Shown here piece by piece: positions 60,884 through 64,000 of a DNA stretch of 64,000 nt. This stretch comes from JAUIJL01 sp965366625 (lineage in GTDB: Bacteria; Acidobacteriota; Thermoanaerobaculia; Multivoradales; J023), in assembly GCA_965366625.1 (NCBI GenBank), contig CBDUGP010000033.1, positions 1-64,000 of the forward strand, read 5' to 3'. The position numbers and the translations under genes were made by a program. The number at the start of each line of letters is the position of its first letter. Within the stretch, counting starts at the first letter, position 1. The notes beneath the pieces are model-generated. The model searched no databases, was not told the origin of the DNA, and was given only the letters and a program-made list of their open reading frames with translations.

Positions 60884-62830
60884 ATGATTGCCTCCCTTCC
60901 GGTTGTCGTAACCGGCATGCATCGGTCCGGTACGTCTCTGATCGCTTCTTACCTCCAGGCCCTTGGTGTGAATCTTGGCGACGAGCTGATCGAAGCCGAC
61001 GCCAACAATCCCCACGGCTATTTTGAAGCCAAGGATTTCGTGCGCCTGCATCAACGGATGTTGGCGCGGCTGACCCGAGATGACGAGGGGGGCCATCCCG
61101 ATTGGGGCTGGACTCCTTCGGAACATTTGAGCGCTGAGATTCCCAACGAGCTGGTGGCGGCCGCAGAGGCTTTGGCGGCAAAAAATGCCGGGCGACCGAT
61201 TTGGGGATTTAAGGATCCCCGAACCAGCGTGCTGCTGGATTTCTGGGATGGCGTGTTGGACGATGCCCGCTTCGTTTTCCTCTACCGTTGTCCCTGGGAT
61301 GTTGCGGATTCGATGCAGCGTCTGGGGGCCGATGTGTTCCTCGATCATCCCGATTACGCGTTCAAGATCTGGACTTTTTATAATCGACGGCTGCTCGATT
61401 TCCAACGGCGACATCCGGATCGAGTGGTGTTGGCAAGCACCCAAGAGGTGATCGCCAACCCAGAAGCCTTCGTTGGGCTCCTGAGCGGCAAGCTCGGCAT
61501 TGAGCTCGCCGACGCAAACCTCGACGCCTTGATCGACGCTGCTCGTTTCCAAACCCTCGACCGTGAAGATCCTTTGATCTATTGGGTTGATCGTTTGTTC
61601 CCAGAAGCCATAGACACCCTACGACGTCTGGACGCGGTAGCGGATTTGTTTTCCGCAGCGCAGTGGAAGGTGCCGGAGTCGCCGGTCAGCTCCTTGGTTT
61701 TCGAGGGCCCCGTGGATGTGTCCGTGGTGAGCCCATGCCACAACGACGGCGAATTTCTGGTAGAGGCGGTCGCCAGCGTGGAGCGGAGCCTTCGGAAAGT
61801 GGGCGGGGAGCTTCGCTGCGAGCAAATCATCGTCAACGATGGCTCATCGAATGCTAGAACGCTGGAGATTCTCGGGCATTTGAGGGCGGCGGGCCTTGAG
61901 GTCATTGACCTAGAGCACGGCGGATTGTCGAGGGCCCGGAACGAGGGCGTTCAGCGGGCTCGGGGGCGTTACGTCTTGCCCCTTGACGCCGATAACCGCC
62001 TACGTTCCGGGTTGCTTCGAGAAGCCGTGGGTTTCTTGGATCAGAACAAGGATCACGTGGCGGTTTACGGCGATTGTCGAGAATTCGGCTTGAGAAACGG
62101 TCGACGGATCACCCCGGAGCTGGATTTCGACCTGCTCTTGCGGGGGAATTACATCGACGCTTGCTCCTTGATTCGCAAGTCCGCCGTGATGGAGCAGGGG
62201 GGATACGACGAAGGGTTGTCAGCTTGGGAAGATTGGGATTTGTGGATCCGCTTTGTGCGCAGCGGCTGGCAGATCGCTCGGTCGGAGCGACTGACTTTCG
62301 ATTATCGGGTTCGCCCCAGCTCCATGCTCGCCAAGTTGGAATCGGACCCAGTCCAGAAGAACTTGATGTTGAGGATTTTGTCCAAACATGAAGAGTGCTA
62401 CCGAGAGCTTCTGAGTCGTACATCGGGTCATCTCGTGTCCTGCTGGCCGGCTCTGCTCGGCGCTGAGATCAGGGAGCAACAGCAGCGGATGACCGATCTC
62501 GTGGAGGCCTACGCAGAGCTCGAAGAGCACTTGCAGGTGCTGATGCGATCCAACGAAAGCTTGGAGCAAGCACGTCAAAACGCCACTGGCCTTTTTTCAG
62601 AGCTCGAGCAATCCTACGAGCAGCTGGCCCAAGCTAGGGATGAGCTGGAAGTTTATTGCCGGGAAACGCAGGGTGCATTGGAGCTTCGAGAGTGGGAGCT
62701 GGCGACCATTCGGAGCAGCTCGGCGGTTCGTTTTGCGCTCGCCTTGAGCCGTGCCTTGGCGCGAGCCCGCACCAGTCTTGCGGGCTGGAGACGGGCCTTG
62801 ACCGGTCACCGACAACCTTCTGGATCCTGA
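60884..62830 (+). CDS. Sulfotransferase-glycosyltransferase (GT2) fusion with coiled coil
   Basis: 648 residues, no membrane segment. The N-terminal ~260 residues are a PAPS-type sulfotransferase: 5'-phosphosulfate loop VVTGMHRSGTSLIASYLQ (about 8-25), then IWGFKDPRTSVLLDFW and FVFLYRCPWDVADSM. From about 276 a GT2 domain follows: VDVSVVSPCHNDGEFL, IIVNDGSSN, GLSRARNEGVQRARGRYVLP, the DAD metal motif near 366, and GYDEGLSAWEDWDLWIRF. The end (about 525-605) is a coiled coil with a short basic tail. Such a fusion implies making a sulfated glycan or exopolysaccharide unit; the acceptor is unknown. A GT39-like gene follows immediately. Confidence 0.88.
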   Translation: MIASLPVVVTGMHRSGTSLIASYLQALGVNLGDELIEADANNPHGYFEAKDFVRLHQRMLARLTRDDEGGHPDWGWTPSEHLSAEIPNELVAAAEALAAKNAGRPIWGFKDPRTSVLLDFWDGVLDDARFVFLYRCPWDVADSMQRLGADVFLDHPDYAFKIWTFYNRRLLDFQRRHPDRVVLASTQEVIANPEAFVGLLSGKLGIELADANLDALIDAARFQTLDREDPLIYWVDRLFPEAIDTLRRLDAVADLFSAAQWKVPESPVSSLVFEGPVDVSVVSPCHNDGEFLVEAVASVERSLRKVGGELRCEQIIVNDGSSNARTLEILGHLRAAGLEVIDLEHGGLSRARNEGVQRARGRYVLPLDADNRLRSGLLREAVGFLDQNKDHVAVYGDCREFGLRNGRRITPELDFDLLLRGNYIDACSLIRKSAVMEQGGYDEGLSAWEDWDLWIRFVRSGWQIARSERLTFDYRVRPSSMLAKLESDPVQKNLMLRILSKHEECYRELLSRTSGHLVSCWPALLGAEIREQQQRMTDLVEAYAELEEHLQVLMRSNESLEQARQNATGLFSELEQSYEQLAQARDELEVYCRETQGALELREWELATIRSSSAVRFALALSRALARARTSLAGWRRALTGHRQPSGS

Positions 62831-62832
62831 AT

Positions 62833-64000
62833 TTGTGGCTGTCGGCCCCTCGGGTTTCGCGCGATCTGCTGGTCGTCACTCTGGTTTCCATGCTGTTGCG
62901 CATCGGTGTTTGGGCGGCGGTAGTTTGGGGGCAAACCCCAGCCGTTTACGACGAGATTGAATATCTGAGCCGGGCCCAGGGTTGGGCCGAGCTGATCTCA
63001 CAGCTGGTGGGGACAGGCGCTTGGGATCCCAGCTCGTGGCAAGCAGCCTACGGCCAAGGCTATTGGCCGCCCTTGCACCCCCTACTCTTGGCGCCGATGG
63101 CGGTGTTTGGGCAAGCCTTCGACTCCGCCGCCCGCCTAGTGCCGGTGGTGTTTTCAGTGGCCACTACACCTTTGATATTTTGGCTCGGCTTGCAGATCGG
63201 CGGCCCTGTGATCGCCCGACGTTGCGCATGGCTACACGCCCTCTATCCCACTTTTATCGGCTTCTCACACTTCCTTTGGGCGGAATCCCTATCGGCTTTT
63301 CTGCTTGTGGGTTTGGTCTGTGCTGCCCTGAAAGTCGAGCTTTCGAGTCAGGCCCAGAGCGGCTCGAAGGTCCGGGCGTGGAGTTTGATCGGCGGTTTGC
63401 TCGGGGGGCTGGGAGCTTTGGCCAAAGCTCCCGCGCTGCTCTTTGTTCCGGTCGTCGCCTGGTGGTTGTATCGCCGAGCCCAGTCGCGTCGTTTAGGGGT
63501 TGAGCGGGCCGGTATCTTGCTGATGGGCTGTACCTTGCTCGTCTTGCCTTGGCTTTGGGCGATGTTTCAAGAAGAAGGGCGTTGGATGCCCCTTTCGACC
63601 CTAGGGGGATTTAATCTGGCCTTGGGCAATCATCCGGCGGTTCCCGCCGGATACGGATCGTCTTGGGGAGACGAGTTGAGCAAATCCGAGCTCCGCGCTT
63701 GGCTGGATCGCGAGGCGACCAGCAGCCGAGCGGATTGGCGCGCGGTGGCCGGACCGCTGGCCCTGGACGAAATTCGCCGTCGGCCCGGCCCGGCACTCAG
63801 GCGGGCTGTAGAGCGGCTGCGAATGATGTGGACTGCCGACGTGTTCTTGGCCAGGCATCTAGTGCACGGTGTTTATTCGGGCGTGTTCCCGAAGGTTCAT
63901 CCGAGGGTTCGCCAATGGGGCGCCGTGTTCTTTATCGTCACCCTTGCCCTGTTGTATTGGATCCTGCTCGGATTTATTTTGATGGCTTGCTTTTGGGGTC
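62833..64000 (+). CDS. GT39/ArnT-like membrane glycosyltransferase (partial, runs off end)
   Basis: The frame from TTG at 62833 stays open to the window end (389 codons). ATG at 62890 is an alternative; neither has a clear ribosome binding site. The protein starts with LLVVTLVSMLLRIGVWAAVV, then an acidic first loop with VYDEIEYLSRAQGW (the DE pair typical of lipid-linked-sugar transferases) and GYWPPLHPLLLAPM. At least six more membrane segments follow (LHALYPTFIGFSHFLWAESL; LIGGLLGGLGALAKAPALLF). It adds sugars from polyprenyl carriers in this family; the acceptor is unknown. It begins 2 bp after the sulfotransferase-GT2 gene and is surely co-transcribed. Base-by-base reading was by eye. 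Confidence 0.82.
   Translation, partial: MWLSAPRVSRDLLVVTLVSMLLRIGVWAAVVWGQTPAVYDEIEYLSRAQGWAELISQLVGTGAWDPSSWQAAYGQGYWPPLHPLLLAPMAVFGQAFDSAARLVPVVFSVATTPLIFWLGLQIGGPVIARRCAWLHALYPTFIGFSHFLWAESLSAFLLVGLVCAALKVELSSQAQSGSKVRAWSLIGGLLGGLGALAKAPALLFVPVVAWWLYRRAQSRRLGVERAGILLMGCTLLVLPWLWAMFQEEGRWMPLSTLGGFNLALGNHPAVPAGYGSSWGDELSKSELRAWLDREATSSRADWRAVAGPLALDEIRRRPGPALRRAVERLRMMWTADVFLARHLVHGVYSGVFPKVHPRVRQWGAVFFIVTLALLYWILLGFILMACFWG

Noticed and set aside
1..64000. tRNA, rRNA or riboswitch genes
   Set aside because: No cloverleaf-like segment with a GTTCGA-type T-loop and matching arms, and no recognisable riboswitch core, was found on reading both strands; a covariance search would be needed to exclude them fully.

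Overview
The window looks like chromosomal DNA of a GC-rich Acidobacteriota bacterium, probably from a Thermoanaerobaculia/Holophagae-type lineage. This rests on gene families, not a marker gene: two proteins with the acidobacterial VWFA-related domain, ECF sigma factors of the TIGR02999 type, TPR-tailed Ser/Thr kinases with a characteristic N-terminal module, a carboxypeptidase-regulatory/TonB receptor, and CRTAC1/ASPIC and many TPR proteins. No rRNA, tRNA, CRISPR array, transposase or phage gene was seen.

Region 1 (1-12.7 kb) is signalling DNA. It holds two ECF sigma genes, two membrane Ser/Thr kinases, a small orphan copy of the kinase N-terminal module translationally coupled to a sigma gene, and a 910-residue membrane protein. 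That protein joins a sigma-factor-like front half to a periplasmic domain of the kind found on anti-sigma factors. Two secreted proteins with acidic in-frame repeats lie beside these modules. This is the most unusual part of the window.

Region 2 (12.7-17.7 kb) carries a ParE-type and a VapBC-type toxin-antitoxin pair with decayed gene ends between them, a secreted trypsin-like protease, a DUF2378-like protein and a DUF4404 protein.

Region 3 (17.8-32 kb) is metabolic: a YpdA-type reductase, a Ycf48-like beta-propeller, a three-subunit molybdenum hydroxylase (order S-L-M), a PAP2-like membrane protein, an S41 peptidase, a metallophosphoesterase, and divergent fatty-acid beta-oxidation genes (fadJ and fadI) around a long dyad.

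Region 4 (32-46 kb) is envelope-related: a transglutaminase/TPR protein, a CRTAC1-TPR pair, a TonB receptor that appears highly expressed, and two VWFA-related proteins flanking a TPR protein. Region 5 (46-49 kb) has ankyrin and SMI1/KNR4 proteins of the kind often seen as immunity proteins. Region 6 (49-57.8 kb) is a compact minus-strand run: Kef-type oxidoreductase, Kef-type antiporter, MFS/spermidine-synthase fusion, gingipain-type C25 peptidase and a small secreted protein. Region 7 (57.8-64 kb) has a parvulin isomerase, a secreted protein of unknown role, a sulfotransferase-glycosyltransferase fusion and the start of a GT39-like membrane glycosyltransferase that runs off the window.

Repeats are frequent: a 160-bp palindrome, two copies of a GC-rich palindromic unit, a 91-bp exact duplication, and several short tandem repeats inside or next to genes. 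All family names come from reading motifs by eye; no database search was run.
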